The notes: a model not told the origin generated them from the letters alone. 64,000 bases of DNA from Eutrophomonas brisbanensis (GCA_038141705.1 JAYQIQ010000004.1:992001-1056000), one strand, 5' to 3'; positions 9,421 to 19,748 are shown, numbered from the stretch's first letter. Program-made: numbers and translations.

Positions 9421-10209
9421 ATGTTTATTCATCCGCAGTTTGACCCAATAGCACTACAACTGGGGCCTCTGGCCGTCCGATGGTACGGGCTGATGTATCT
9501 TTTGGCTTTCTCTCTTGCGATTTTATTGGGCCGCAGTCGGATTGCTAAAGCCGGCGGCACTTTTATTTCCCGTAAAGAATTCGATGATCTTATTTTTTAT
9601 GGGTTGTTGGGAGTAATTGTTGGTGGGCGAGTGGGTTACGTTTTCTTTTATGATTTTGCAAATTTTATTTCAGACCCAATTTCAATTTTCTATGTATGGC
9701 ATGGGGGAATGTCCTTCCATGGAGGTTTGCTTGGGGTCTGCCTAGCAATTTTTATTTTTTCGAAGCGCGTCAGAAAGGACTGGCTTAGTCTGATGGACCT
9801 TGTGGCGCCTCTGGTTCCGTTTGGGGTGGGTGCTGGCAGACTTGGAAATTTTATCAATGGTGAGCTGTGGGGGCGACCGACAGATTTATCTTGGGGAATG
9901 GTGTTTCCTCAATCCGGAACGATGATTCCTCGTCATCCGTCACAGCTGTATGAGATTTTCCTAGAAGGGTTTATCCTATTCATAGTTGTTTGGGTATTTT
10001 CAAAGAAACAAAGAGGAATCGGTGCGGTTTCAGGATTGTTTCTTATGATATACGGCGTGGTCAGATTCGGTGTCGAGTATACGAGAGAACCAGATTCTCA
10101 CCTTGGGCTTTTGTGGTTTGACCTATCGATGGGGCAATGGCTGAGCATTCCAATGATTGTGGGTGGAATCTTACTTCTTATGGCATCAAAGGTAAAAAAG
10201 CTAACATAA
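9421..10209 (+). CDS. lgt: phosphatidylglycerol:prolipoprotein diacylglyceryl transferase
   Basis: Lgt attaches diacylglycerol to the lipobox cysteine of prolipoproteins in the inner membrane, the first step of lipoprotein maturation. I chose the ATG at 9421 because betaproteobacterial Lgt proteins begin MxIHPQFDPVA and this start gives MFIHPQFDPIA; the longer open frame from 9394 overlaps mtgA and adds nothing conserved. The 262-residue protein has several membrane segments, the YGLMYLLAF helix, the HGGMSFHGG loop and the family signature GRLGNFINGELWGR, followed by RHPSQLYE. One client in this window is the LivJ-like lipoprotein at 23720. Confidence 0.95.
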   Translation: MFIHPQFDPIALQLGPLAVRWYGLMYLLAFSLAILLGRSRIAKAGGTFISRKEFDDLIFYGLLGVIVGGRVGYVFFYDFANFISDPISIFYVWHGGMSFHGGLLGVCLAIFIFSKRVRKDWLSLMDLVAPLVPFGVGAGRLGNFINGELWGRPTDLSWGMVFPQSGTMIPRHPSQLYEIFLEGFILFIVVWVFSKKQRGIGAVSGLFLMIYGVVRFGVEYTREPDSHLGLLWFDLSMGQWLSIPMIVGGILLLMASKVKKLT

Positions 10210-10341
10210 GTTGATCTTGTCTATAGTTATTTTTCCCAGATTTACCAGTCGATGATATGAGTTTAGTATTTCAACGATAATTTTATGAATTACCCCTTGC
10301 GGTAACGTTAATTTTTTAATCCTTATTATGTTAAGAAAATC

Positions 10342-11221
10342 ATGAGTAAAGAGACTGTAATTGGAGTGATGGGTGGTAGCGGAGTCTACGACATAGAGGG
10401 ACTCACTAATACTTCTTGGACAAAAGTTGAGAGCCCATTTGGTAAGCCCTCAGATGATTATTTAGTTGGAGAGTTGGGAGGAAAGAAAATTGTCTTCTTA
10501 CCGCGCCATGGTCGCGGTCATAAAGTTTCTCCGAGTGAGGTCAATTACCGAGCAAACGTAGACGGCATGAAGCGCCTTGGCGTTACGGATTTACTATCTG
10601 TGAGTGCAGTTGGTTCACTACGTGAAGACCTAAAGCCAGGCATGTTTGTCATCGTTGACCAATTTATCGATCGTACATTTGCGCGTGAAAAATCATTTTT
10701 TGGGTCAGGGATGGTGGCACATGTCTCGGTAGCCCATCCTGTTTGTAATCGTCTTGGCGATCATATAGAGGAGACCCTTGAAAAATTAAGTATCGAGTTT
10801 GTTCGTAATGGAACCTATCTAGTAATGGAAGGCCCTCAATTCTCTACCTATGCGGAATCAAACTTATATCGTCAGTGGGGATGTGATGTGATCGGAATGA
10901 CAAACATGCCTGAGGCAAAGCTCGCTCGAGAAGCAGAGCTTTGTTATGCGAGTGTTGCGATGGTTACTGACTTTGATTGTTGGCACCCTGATCATGATGC
11001 GGTTACCGTTGATCAAGTCATCAAAGTACTTTTAACTAATGCAGACAAGGCAAAAACATTAGTGCAAAACGTAAGCCCACTTATTTACGCTGATTCAAAG
11101 GGAATTGAATGTGGTTGTAAAAAGGCGCTTGAGTACGCGTTGATCACTTGCTCCTGATGCAAGAGATCCTCAAGCTCTAAAACGTTTAGACGCGGTTGCG
11201 GGCCGCGTACTAAAGGCGTAA
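10342..11221 (+). CDS. 5'-methylthioadenosine phosphorylase (frame break near 11148)
   Basis: It splits methylthioadenosine with phosphate into adenine and methylthioribose-1-phosphate. Seen: GVMGGSGVYDIEGL at the N-terminus (phosphate loop), LPRHGRGHKVSPSEVNYRAN, VMEGPQFSTYAES and GMTNMPEAKLAREAE, all family marks. The first frame stops at 11157, but the usual C-terminal tail continues in another frame as DARDPQALKRLDAVAGRVL up to the TAA at 11219-11221. Removing one T at 11148-11149 joins them (ALITAPDARD) and gives 292 residues. The next two genes, apt and mtnA, use its two products, so the three form a salvage operon. A 132-base gap upstream probably contains the promoter. Confidence 0.9.
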
Positions 11222-11254
11222 TCGTATTTGTTGAAGCAAACGTAAGGGCCTCAT

Positions 11255-11782
11255 ATGGATTTAACATCGATTATAAGAACGATTCCTGATTATCCTAAGC
11301 CAGGAATTATGTTTCGGGACATCACGAGCTTGCTCAAGCACCCAGCAGGCTTTAAATATGCGATTGATGCCTTAGTTAATCGTTATGAGAAAGAGTCGTT
11401 TGATTTCATTGCTGGTATCGAGTCTAGAGGATTTATCTTTGGGGCTCCAATATCCTACGCCTTGGGTAAGGGTTTTATACCGCTGCGTAAGGCGGGGAAA
11501 TTACCTGGCGAGACGGTATCACAAGAGTACGAGTTGGAATACGGTACGGACCGAATTGAAATTCACAAAGATGCTTTATCTCAGGGCGCGCGCGTTCTCG
11601 TGATTGATGATCTGATTGCAACCGGTGGAACAGCAGAGGCCGCGGTGAAGCTTATCGAGAAACTTGGGGGAGTTGTGATTGAGGCATGTTTTATCGTTGA
11701 TTTGCCTGACTTAGGTGGAGCCGACAGACTCTCGAAGCGAGGTATTCCTACTTTTTCCTTAGTGGAATTTGAAGGGGAGTAA
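11255..11782 (+). CDS. apt: adenine phosphoribosyltransferase
   Basis: Apt converts adenine and PRPP to AMP. The 175-residue protein has the family length. Seen: IPDYPKPGIMFRDITSLL near the N-terminus, ESRGFIFGAPISYALG, RKAGKLPGET, and the PRPP-binding loop VLVIDDLIATGGTA. It lies 33 bases after the MTA phosphorylase gene, and its substrate, adenine, is what that enzyme releases. The stop TAA (11780-11782) is five bases before the proposed TTG start of mtnA, and the GGGGAG inside its last codons is the likely ribosome binding site of mtnA. Confidence 0.97.
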   Translation: MDLTSIIRTIPDYPKPGIMFRDITSLLKHPAGFKYAIDALVNRYEKESFDFIAGIESRGFIFGAPISYALGKGFIPLRKAGKLPGETVSQEYELEYGTDRIEIHKDALSQGARVLVIDDLIATGGTAEAAVKLIEKLGGVVIEACFIVDLPDLGGADRLSKRGIPTFSLVEFEGE

Positions 11783-11786
11783 GTTT

Positions 11787-12835
11787 TTGTCTGACGCAAA
11801 AGTTGAAACCCTACGCTGGATCGACGGTCGTCTTGAGATGATCGACCAAACCCGCTTGCCGGCGGTATTTGAATATATATCGTATGACGATGCTGTTGGG
11901 GTCGCAAAAGGTATACGTGACATGGTGGTTCGTGGGGCTCCTGCAATTGGCGTAGCAGCTGCGTTCGGCGTAGCGCTCGAGGGGCTACGTTCAGTAAAAC
12001 TTGAAGCATCAGCATTTTATAAAGCTTTGGATGAAGCGTTTGAAGTTCTTTCGAAGAGTAGACCAACCGCAGTAAATTTATTTTGGGCGCTGCAGCGCAT
12101 GCGAGATCTCTTAAACAGAGTCCGAGATAAAAATACTCAAGAAGTTGCTGATATTTTATTGGCGGAAGCCAAACGAATTTACGAGGAAGACATAGCGATT
12201 AACAAAAAGATTGGTATGAATGGAGCTAGTCTGCTCGGCGATAGAGCTAGAGTTTTAACGCACTGTAATGCTGGAGCTCTCGCTACCGCGGGACATGGGA
12301 CCGCATTGGGGGTTATCCGATCAGCGGTAGGGTTGGGTAAATCAATCAGCGTCTATGCGGATGAGACTAGGCCATTTCTTCAAGGAGCAAGGCTGACGGC
12401 ATGGGAAATGGTGCAAGAGGGAATACCCACGACGCTCATAGCGGACAATATGTCTGGATTTTTGATGAGCCAAGGGAGGTTGACGCAATCATTGTAGGTA
12501 CTGATCGTGTCGCTGCTAACGGAGATGTTGCGAATAAGATTGGGACTTACATGGTTGCGGTTCTCGCTAAGGAGCACGGGATCCCGTTTTACGTGGCTTG
12601 CCCATTGTCAACGATTGATATGTCAGTTGAGTCTGGGGCGGATATCCCAATCGAGGAGAGATCCGAGAATGAAGTGCTGGGCTACAGAGATATCAAATGG
12701 GCTGCTGATGGAGTTGAGGTTCGCAATCCAGCTTTCGATGTGACTCCGGCCCGATTTGTTACAGCGCTGATTACCGAGGCTGGTATCGTTGAGTCGCCAA
12801 ACAAGTCTAAGCTTGAAAAATTATTTCTAAATTAA
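11787..12835 (+). CDS. mtnA: methylthioribose-1-phosphate isomerase (frame break at 12474-12476)
   Basis: MtnA isomerises methylthioribose-1-phosphate to methylthioribulose-1-phosphate in methionine salvage. Seen: VRGAPAIGVAAAFGVAL, THCNAGALATAGHGTALG and ETRPFLQGARLTAWE in the first frame, then VDAIIVGTDRVAANGDVANKIGTY in the second. The catalytic cysteine (HCNAG) and aspartate (GTDR) are present. The break is in GGG at 12474-12476; a fourth G gives SQGEVDAIIVG and one 349-residue protein. I prefer the TTG at 11787, preceded by GGGGAG, to the earlier TTG at 11769, which lies inside apt. No mtnB, mtnC or mtnD is in the window. Confidence 0.93.
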
Positions 12836-12863
12836 TTTTTTGATTTTTTCTCGGGAGAATATT

Positions 12864-13607
12864 TTGCTAACTCGATTCAAAGATAAAGTGATTCTGATAA
12901 CGGGGGCCGGTAGCGGGATCGGGTTGGCGACTGCAGAGCGTATTGCGCAAGAGGGTGGTCACGTCATCGCAGCTATTTTCGAGGAATCGCAGGCAGCAGC
13001 AGTTTCACGATTTCAGTCTTTCCGGTTAGATGTCAGAGAAGAAACCCAGTGGGATGCGGTTTTTGAAGCTGTTAGCAAAGAGCACGGCGGTATTGATGTC
13101 TTGGTAAATTGTGCAGGGATTTCCCCGACGGGTACAGCAGAGGAAACCACCCAGAAACTTTGGGATGACGTGATGGCGATTAATTTACGCGGTAGTTTTC
13201 TGGGATGTAAAAAAGCGATTCCGAGTATGCGTAATCGCGGTGGGGGTGCGATAGTAAACGTTTCATCAATCAATGGTATTCGCGGTAACCATAGATTAGT
13301 GGCATATGCTGCCACTAAGGGCGCAATTGTTTCAATGACGATGTCTTTAGCGTTAGACCATACCGCGGATAAGATACGTGTCAATTGCGTGTGCCCTGCA
13401 ACCATCGATACCAACATGGCGAGAGGTATGCTGGCGGAGGCGAAGGACGTGGCGCTCGCGGAAAAAATGATTATCGCGAAGCACCCATTAGGTAGGATGG
13501 CTCAACCAGAGGAGGTAGCGTCCACCATCGCTTTTCTAGCAAGTGAGGATGCGTCTTTTATGACTGGGTTAGCGATCCCAGTCGATGGTGGTCGAAGCGT
13601 CCGCTAA
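12864..13607 (+). CDS. short-chain dehydrogenase/reductase of unknown substrate
   Basis: A 247-residue classical SDR. Seen: cofactor motif TGAGSGIG, LVNCAGIS (NNAG variant), the catalytic serine in VSSING, YAATK as YxxxK, and a C-terminal LASEDASFMTGLAIPVDGG. The start is taken as TTG at 12864, which has CGGGAG a few bases upstream; a frame open from 12840 only adds low-complexity residues. It follows mtnA by 28 bases and may belong to the methylthioadenosine salvage operon. It converges on the MoaD-like gene with one base between the stops. The family assignment is firm; the substrate cannot be read from the sequence. Confidence 0.85.
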   Translation: MLTRFKDKVILITGAGSGIGLATAERIAQEGGHVIAAIFEESQAAAVSRFQSFRLDVREETQWDAVFEAVSKEHGGIDVLVNCAGISPTGTAEETTQKLWDDVMAINLRGSFLGCKKAIPSMRNRGGGAIVNVSSINGIRGNHRLVAYAATKGAIVSMTMSLALDHTADKIRVNCVCPATIDTNMARGMLAEAKDVALAEKMIIAKHPLGRMAQPEEVASTIAFLASEDASFMTGLAIPVDGGRSVR

Positions 13608-13608
13608 T

Positions 13609-13857
13609 TTATCCTCCGCCAATAGGCGGGATTAGATGCACCTCACTAGAATCAGAAATAGGCGCAAACCAGATATCCTGGAATAGCTCCCCGTCAATTG
13701 CTATTGCAAACCCTTCACTTTCAATTAGTGGAGATAAACGAGGAAATTTTTCTTGAATTTCCCCAAGCAGCGACTTGATGTTTTTCGCGTGAACCTCACA
13801 CTCAGTTTGGCCATCAGTAAACTGAGTTAACGATCCATTAAAGATTAACGTCGCCAA
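13609..13857 (-). CDS. MoaD/ThiS-like sulfur-carrier protein
   Basis: An 82-residue ubiquitin-fold protein ending in HLIPPIGGG. The C-terminal Gly-Gly is the site that is adenylated and thiocarboxylated in MoaD and ThiS, and PP-x-x-GG is typical of MoaD. It begins 10 bases after the stop of the molybdenum-binding subunit, last in that operon. I infer that it supplies sulfur for the pterin cofactor or for the sulfido ligand of this enzyme. It could equally be the cell's ordinary MoaD or a ThiS-like carrier; no moaE or thiG lies beside it. Confidence 0.75.
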   Translation of the reverse strand: MATLIFNGSLTQFTDGQTECEVHAKNIKSLLGEIQEKFPRLSPLIESEGFAIAIDGELFQDIWFAPISDSSEVHLIPPIGGG

Positions 13858-13867
13858 TCCGTAAACC

Positions 13868-16140
13868 CTACTGACTCTCTATTGCAGCAAGAACTCTTGG
13901 TGGAGACAACGGTAGTTCATTGAATCGAATATTCGTTGCCCTCGACACTGCGTTAGAGACTGCCGCAAGTGGCGGAACAATTGGGGTCTCACCAACCCCG
14001 CGGACGCCATATGGATGCTTAGGATTGGGAACTTCGACGATAACTGTGTCAATCATTGGGCCGTCCGAACAAACTGGCACTCGATAATCGAGAAATCCAG
14101 GGTTGAGAAGTTTTCCGTTATCGTCATAGACGTATTCTTCATTTAGAGCCCAACCAATACCCTGGACAGCACCACCTTGCATTTGTCCCTCTACGTAGCT
14201 TGGGTGGATTGCTTTACCTGCGTCTTGTATCGCGGTGTAACGTAGGACGGTTGTGCGCCCAGTCTCAGGATCTACTTCGACATCTACAATGTGTGTGGCA
14301 AGACTCGGACCGGCTCCCGTGGCGTTTATTGACGCACCCCCAACGATTGGTCCACCAGTTTTTCCAGCGGCTTCCGCAAGCTCACGTAGAGAAAGTGATT
14401 TTGGATTTTCAGATCCAATCAATCGAGCGTGACCACTTACCCATTCAACTTTTTCGATCGACACATCCCACAATTGTGCAGCTCTTTTTCTAAGCTCTAC
14501 GATGATCTCTCTGACAGACTCAACCACCGCCATTCCACTCGAGAAGGTCACTCGGCTACCACCTGTTAAGAAATTGAAACCAAGTGAACTCGTATCCCCA
14601 ATAATAGGTCTGATTGTCGACATGGGAACACCGAGTTCCTCCGCAGCCATCATGGCCATCGAGGCTCTAGATCCCCCAATATCTGGAGTGCCGAGCGTTA
14701 GCCCTACTGTCCCATCTTCGTTTATGTTGATAGACGTACAAGTTTCTCCGCCGATGTTGAACCAGAAACCAGAGGCGACCCCACGGCCTTGATTCGGCCC
14801 TAGAGGCGCGGAGTAGTGTGGATGTGCCTTTGCTGCTTCTAGAGTTTCAATCATTCCGATAGGACCAAGCTTCGGCCCATATGGCGCTTGGGTGCCCTCT
14901 TTCGCTGCATTTTTTAAACGCAGTTCCACTGGATCAAGATTGAGCTTTTGCGCGATTTCATCCATGACACTCTCAACGGCATATTCTGAAATTGGACCAC
15001 CCGGCGCACGATAGGCAGCCACCTTCGGACGGTTCACTACAATGTCGTACCCAACGACTCGTACGTTTGTCATCTCGTAAGGAGCAAATGCGCACATCGC
15101 ACCAGGGCCGATAGGTGATCCTTGAAATGCTCCTGCCTGGAACTTAAGGACTGCATCTCCGGCCGTAATTCTTCCGTCTTTTTTAACTCCAATTTTTACC
15201 CAAATCTTCGCTCCCGATGTGGGGCCGCTAGCCATTAACACTTCTTGTCGGCTCATCACCATTTTGACGGGGCGGCAGGCTTTTCTCGATAGCGCTAAAG
15301 CCAATGGCTCGAGATAAATAACAGTTTTGCCACCGAATCCACCGCCAATTTCAGAGGCGGTTACGCGAATTTGCGATGTGCTCATACCTAGAATTTTTGA
15401 GCAGAAATTGCGAACAACAAAGGGCCCTTGTGTTGTCACCCACAATTCTCCCTGACCATCCTCCGAGACACTAGCCAAACATGCATGAGGCTCTATGTAT
15501 CCCTGATGAACCGGTTGCGTTGAGAATTTTCTCTCAATAATTAGGTCTGCTTCTTTAAAGCCTTTGTCTAGATCGCCAAATCCAAATTCAACCCGCTTCG
15601 CTACGTTGCTTGGTTTTTGGGTGCTGGCTCAACGCCAATGGTAATCATGTCATCATGTAACAGCGGAGCATTTGGTTTTTCTGCTTCTTCGACGTCCATT
15701 ACGTGAGGAAGCAACTCATATTCAACTTTAATCAATGCCATAGCTTCTTCAGCAATCGCGTCATTAATTGCAGCGACTGCTGCTACAGTATGTCCCTCGT
15801 AAAGCACTTTGTCTCGGGCCATGATGTTGCGCGTCATGTCCTTAAAATTCACCATCATCTCACCAGCTGGCACAAACTCAGACGGCAGATCTTGAAAGTC
15901 TTTCGAGGTTATAACGGCCTTTACTCCGGGTAGTGCTTCAGCCGCTTTTGTATCAATTGAAATAATCTTGGCATGTGCATGCGGGCTTCGAAGTACGCGA
16001 CCCACGAGCATATTTGGGAGTGATTTGTCTGCTCCGAAAAGTGCGCGTCCGGTAACTTTGTCAGCGCCATCTGGACGTAGCGGCCGAGTTCCAACAATTT
16101 TCAGATCTTTTTGAAGATTGGTTTGAGTCATATCATTCAT
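13868..16140 (-). CDS. molybdenum hydroxylase large (molybdopterin-binding) subunit, xanthine dehydrogenase/CoxL family (frame break at 15614-15618)
   Basis: This is the catalytic subunit of a heterotrimeric molybdenum hydroxylase. The N-terminal part has DGADKVTGRALFGAD and LRSPHAHAKI. The second part carries GGGFGGK, the active-site loop AAYRAPGGP, GGSRVTFSSG and the late GVGETPIVPP with the conserved catalytic-type glutamate. The frame breaks in T5 at 15614-15618 (plus strand). A sixth T restores PAPKKPSNVAKRVEFGFGD and gives about 757 residues, a normal size. The loop is neither the AYxCSFR of form I CO dehydrogenase nor the AYRGAGR of form II, so the substrate is unknown. It is the third gene of FAD-FeS-Mo. 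Confidence 0.88.
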
Positions 16141-16167
16141 GTTCGTGTCCTCGTTCAGATTCTTCCG

Positions 16168-16644
16168 TTACGCTGTACGCATATCTGCCGCTGTATCCAG
16201 CACCGCACGGACAATTTTGTCATACCCGGTACACCTGCATAAGTTTCCGGCAAGCCAGTAACGTACTTCCTCTTCGGTAGGGTCGGGCTTTTTCTCTAGC
16301 AGCGCCTTTGCGGCTATTAGTATTCCTGGTGTACAAATTCCGCACTGGAGTGCTGCGTGTTCCAGAAATTTTTTCTGAAGTGGGTGCATATCACTTCCGT
16401 TCCCCATCCCTTCAATCGTATCGATATTTTTTCCATCCGCTTCTACCCCAAGCACGAGACAACTACAAACCAACCGACCGTCAAGCATGATGCTGCAGGC
16501 ACCACAGTCACCTGTTCCACAACCTTCTTTGCTACCTGTAAGCTCTAGCTCTTCGCGAAGAATATCCAGCAAACTTTGCTCGGGTGAGGCGAGGAATTCC
16601 ATCGCGTCGCCGTTGATCACAGTGGAGATGTGTTTCTTAGACAT
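16168..16644 (-). CDS. molybdenum hydroxylase iron-sulfur subunit (CoxS-like)
   Basis: The 158-residue subunit carries two [2Fe-2S] clusters that pass electrons from the molybdenum centre to FAD. The plant-ferredoxin-type cluster is held by GCGTGDCGAC plus a later cysteine in RLVCSC. The second has CGIC and CRC in ALQCGICTPG and GNLCRCTGY. These match the CoxS/XdhC-like small subunits in order and spacing. It starts at ATG 16644, 15 bases after the FAD gene, and ends 27 bases before the large subunit. Confidence 0.93.
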   Translation of the reverse strand: MSKKHISTVINGDAMEFLASPEQSLLDILREELELTGSKEGCGTGDCGACSIMLDGRLVCSCLVLGVEADGKNIDTIEGMGNGSDMHPLQKKFLEHAALQCGICTPGILIAAKALLEKKPDPTEEEVRYWLAGNLCRCTGYDKIVRAVLDTAADMRTA

Positions 16645-16659
16645 AAGTATGATCCTGTT

Positions 16660-17514
16660 TTATTTTGCTTGCGCTCGTTTGAGTGCAATTTTGAAAGCGC
16701 GCTTCGTCAGCACTCCCGCCACCGTGGTTCTGTAGTCTACAGTGCCCCGTTTATCGTTTATCGGATTGCACGCCTTGCGCGCAAGCTCGACCAGAGTTTG
16801 CACGAGCTCCTCGGAGGGTTGTTTCCCGATACACGTCTTCTGTAGATCAGGTAGCAAGACTTGTCGAGGGGCGACAGCGCCAAGACAGACTCGAATAGTC
16901 TCTAGGTTTCCTGCCTTATCAAGCGAAAGTGATACGCCTACCCCAACCACCGCTATATCCATTTCGGTTCGAGGTATAAGACGAAGATATGAATCCCCAC
17001 TTCGACCATGTGAGCGCGGTAATTTGAACCCAAGAATGAACTCACCTGGTTTCAAAGAGGTTGCCCCTGGGCTGAGCACAATGTTTTCAACCAAATCTTC
17101 TCGTTCACCATTTTCAGTAGCGATAACACAAATCGTATTAGCTGCTATAACTGCTGGCACACTATCAGCAGCCGGCGAGGCGTTACACAGATTTCCTCCG
17201 AGAGAGGCTCTTCCTTGAATTTGCGTCGATCCTATGAGCCCTAGTGCTTCGCAAACCCCCGGCCACTCTTTCGTTAATTCTTCATGCTCTGTAATTTCCG
17301 CGCAGGGGGTGGCAGCACCTATCCACCAACCAGAAGTAGTCCTCTCTATCGCCTTGATTTTTGGTAGAGCTTTTAAATCGATTACAACGTTAGGTTTAAG
17401 CATTCGAGACTTCAGCTTTACCAATAGGTCAGTGCCACCTGCTAGGACGTAAGCGCCTTCTTTTTTCAAAAGAGCGCTGGCTTCAGAAGCCTGTGTCGGG
17501 GCAAAGTATTCCAT
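16660..17514 (-). CDS. molybdenum hydroxylase FAD-binding subunit (CoxM-like)
   Basis: The 284-residue flavin subunit has the two FAD-binding motifs of this family: AGGTDLLVKLK near residue 22 and QIQGRASLGGNLCNASPAAD near residue 100. The size equals CoxM-type subunits. It lacks the extra 4Fe-4S insertion seen in 4-hydroxybenzoyl-CoA reductase, which argues against that enzyme. It is first in the operon, giving the order FAD, FeS, Mo as in cox operons. About 185 bases separate its start from the end of kup; the operon promoter is expected there, but I could not pick one confidently. Confidence 0.92.
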   Translation of the reverse strand: MEYFAPTQASEASALLKKEGAYVLAGGTDLLVKLKSRMLKPNVVIDLKALPKIKAIERTTSGWWIGAATPCAEITEHEELTKEWPGVCEALGLIGSTQIQGRASLGGNLCNASPAADSVPAVIAANTICVIATENGEREDLVENIVLSPGATSLKPGEFILGFKLPRSHGRSGDSYLRLIPRTEMDIAVVGVGVSLSLDKAGNLETIRVCLGAVAPRQVLLPDLQKTCIGKQPSEELVQTLVELARKACNPINDKRGTVDYRTTVAGVLTKRAFKIALKRAQAK

Positions 17515-17699
17515 CCCTTAATTTCTCCTCAATGAAGTGCCCTACTCAGTTGCTAGGGTTTTTATAGTTTTATTTTGGAACAAGGATATTTCTACGCTTA
17601 ACTTTACACCCTTATCAGGGTTACGTGGAATATAGCCTAAACCCAAAGATATCAGAGAGGAGCGGATACTTTCAATGGGGGGGCGGGAAAGTAAAAGCT

Positions 17700-19586
17700 T
17701 TACAGCTCTATTCGCGTTCCAAGCTCCACTACGCGATTGGCGGGTAAATTGAAAAATGAAACAGCGCTGGAAGAGTTTCGAGACATGACTGCGAAAATTT
17801 TTTCGCGCCAAAGCGCCATCTCTTTGCCTAGTTTGGGCACTAAAGTCTGCCTGGAAAGGAAAAACGAAGTTTCCATCAGGTTAAACGATAACCCCTTCTT
17901 CCCACAATTTGCGAGAGCAAGCGGAATATCAGGCTTATCTTTGAATCCGTACTTGATAACGACACGGAAAAAATCGTTCGAGAGCTGCTCAACGTGTATC
18001 TGATCAGGCCCGAAAACGTGTGGGATTTCTTCCGTCTTCACCGTCAAGAGTACTACGCGCTCATGAAGTACTTTATTGTGATTCAAGTTGTGTAGTAATG
18101 CATGTGGCACACCCTTATCGGACGCTGTCATGAACACTGCTGTACCAGAAACGCGTTGAGGGGGATAGCTCGTTAGGCTGTCGATGAAAGGTTGTAACTC
18201 GATAGAGTCTGGAGAAAGCTCTCGTCGCGACAGCTTGTCTCCCGCGATACCAAGTTGTAAAAAGCACGAAGAGAATTATTGCTATTAAGAACGGGAACCA
18301 GCCGCCATTCAGAATTTTCACCGTGTTCGCAGAGAACAGTGCAATATCGATGACGAAAAAATTATTGCAATTGGCGCTGCTATCCACCTTGACCATTTCC
18401 ATAAGTTGGTAACAACGAAGTAAGCCAAGATAGTATCGATTGCCATCATCCCTGTAACTGCGACTCCGTAAGCGCTCGCGAGATTGCTAGACGATCCAAA
18501 CGAAAGAATGAGAAGTAACACAGCGGCGAGTAATGTCCAATTGATCCAAGGCATGTAGATTTGTCCAATCTCACTCTCGGATGTGTGAAAAATATCTAGC
18601 CGCGGACAATATCCAAGTTGGATCGCCTGTCGCGTAAGGGAATAAGTGCCAGAGATAACTGCTTGCGAGGCGATGACAGTAGCAACTGTGGTCATACATA
18701 TTAGAGGGTAGAGGCCCCAGGATGGCACCATGTTATAAAAAGGGTGCGATAGGGTTGACGGGTCGTTGAGAATGAGAGCGCCCTGACCGAAGTAATTTAG
18801 TAACAAGTTCGGCCATACCCATACCGACCATGCTATACGGATCGGTTTTTTACCAAAATGTCCCATATCTGTGTAGATGCCTTCGGTACCAGTTACGGCC
18901 AGTACAATCGCACCCAAAGCTAAGAATCCTAATATTTTGTTGTCGGTAAGGAAGCTGATAGCGTAGACGGGGTTTATCGCGATTAATACATTCAGATCAC
19001 CTATGAGATTGATGCATCCCAAGAAGCCCAGAATACCAAACCAAATTACCGTAATCGGTCCGAAAAGAGCTCCGACCCCTCCGGTGCCTTTCTGTTGAAG
19101 TAAAAAAAGGAGGACGACTATGATCATCGTGATCGGGATAACAAATGGTTGGAGTGCTGGGGTTGCAACTCCCAATCCCTCTACGGCAGAGAGCACCGAG
19201 ATGGCTGGGGTAATAATTCCATCACCATAAAATAAGGCTGCCCCAAACAAGCCAAGACAAATCAAAAAAAACCGCTTCTTGGTGTTTTCACGCCCTGTGC
19301 GGAGCACTAGTGATAGCAGCGCCATCATGCCGCCTTCGCCATTATTATCAGCTCGCATCATGAAATAGACGTACTTGGCCGACACAACGAGTGCAAGACC
19401 CCAGAAAATTAATGAAAGACAGCCTAATATGTTGTCTGCGGAGGGATCTAGACCATACCGGGGGCTGAATACTTCACGCATGGTGTAAATGGGACTTGTG
19501 CCAATATCACCGAAAACAACACCAATGGCTGCTATCGTTAAAGCCGCAGGCCCTTGCGCGTGAGTATCTTTCGTGTGATTTTTCAT
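17700..19586 (-). CDS. kup: low-affinity potassium transporter Kup (two frame breaks)
   Basis: Kup imports potassium, probably with protons, through the inner membrane. The long N-terminal part has IGVVFGDIGTSPIYTMREVF and NNGEGGMMALLSLV, both hallmarks, and some twelve hydrophobic segments. The frame breaks in A6 at 18356-18361 (plus strand); a seventh A restores IAIIFFVIDIALFSANTVKI. A second break near 18235-18238 moves from TTWYRGR to KLSRRELSPDSIELQPF and could be one extra base or two missing ones. The C-terminus PANRVVELGTRIEL is the normal family ending. The combined length is about 628 residues (E. coli 622). Confidence 0.92.
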
Positions 19587-19748
19587 TAAAAGCTAAACGA
19601 CGGTGTTTGTTTGATGAATATGGTTCATTCGCTTATTTGCGATGGGTCTGAACGCAAGTAAAAAATATTATTTATTACTTATCTATTTTATTATCTAAAT
19701 TCATGCTCAGCTTGTGGTGTCGCGGCATTTTATACCTTGGAGAACTAT

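Noticed and set aside
10210..10341. Sigma-70 promoter before the MTA phosphorylase gene
   Set aside because: TTGCGG (10297) and TATTAT (10324) are separated by 21 bases, too far for a confident call.
11581..12066. 161-residue open frame antisense to apt and mtnA
   Set aside because: It lies entirely across two well-supported genes, has low-complexity composition and no recognisable motif. It is a shadow frame.
13868..17514. Aerobic carbon monoxide dehydrogenase (coxMSL)
   Set aside because: Gene order fits, but the active-site loop AYRAPGGP lacks the cysteine-containing AYxCSFR motif of true CO dehydrogenase and also differs from form II.
17542..17811. 89-residue open frame at the end of kup (minus strand)
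   Set aside because: Its first part is the kup 3' end in another frame and the rest covers the intergenic gap. No family motif is visible, and the kup C-terminus in the other frame is clearly the real one.
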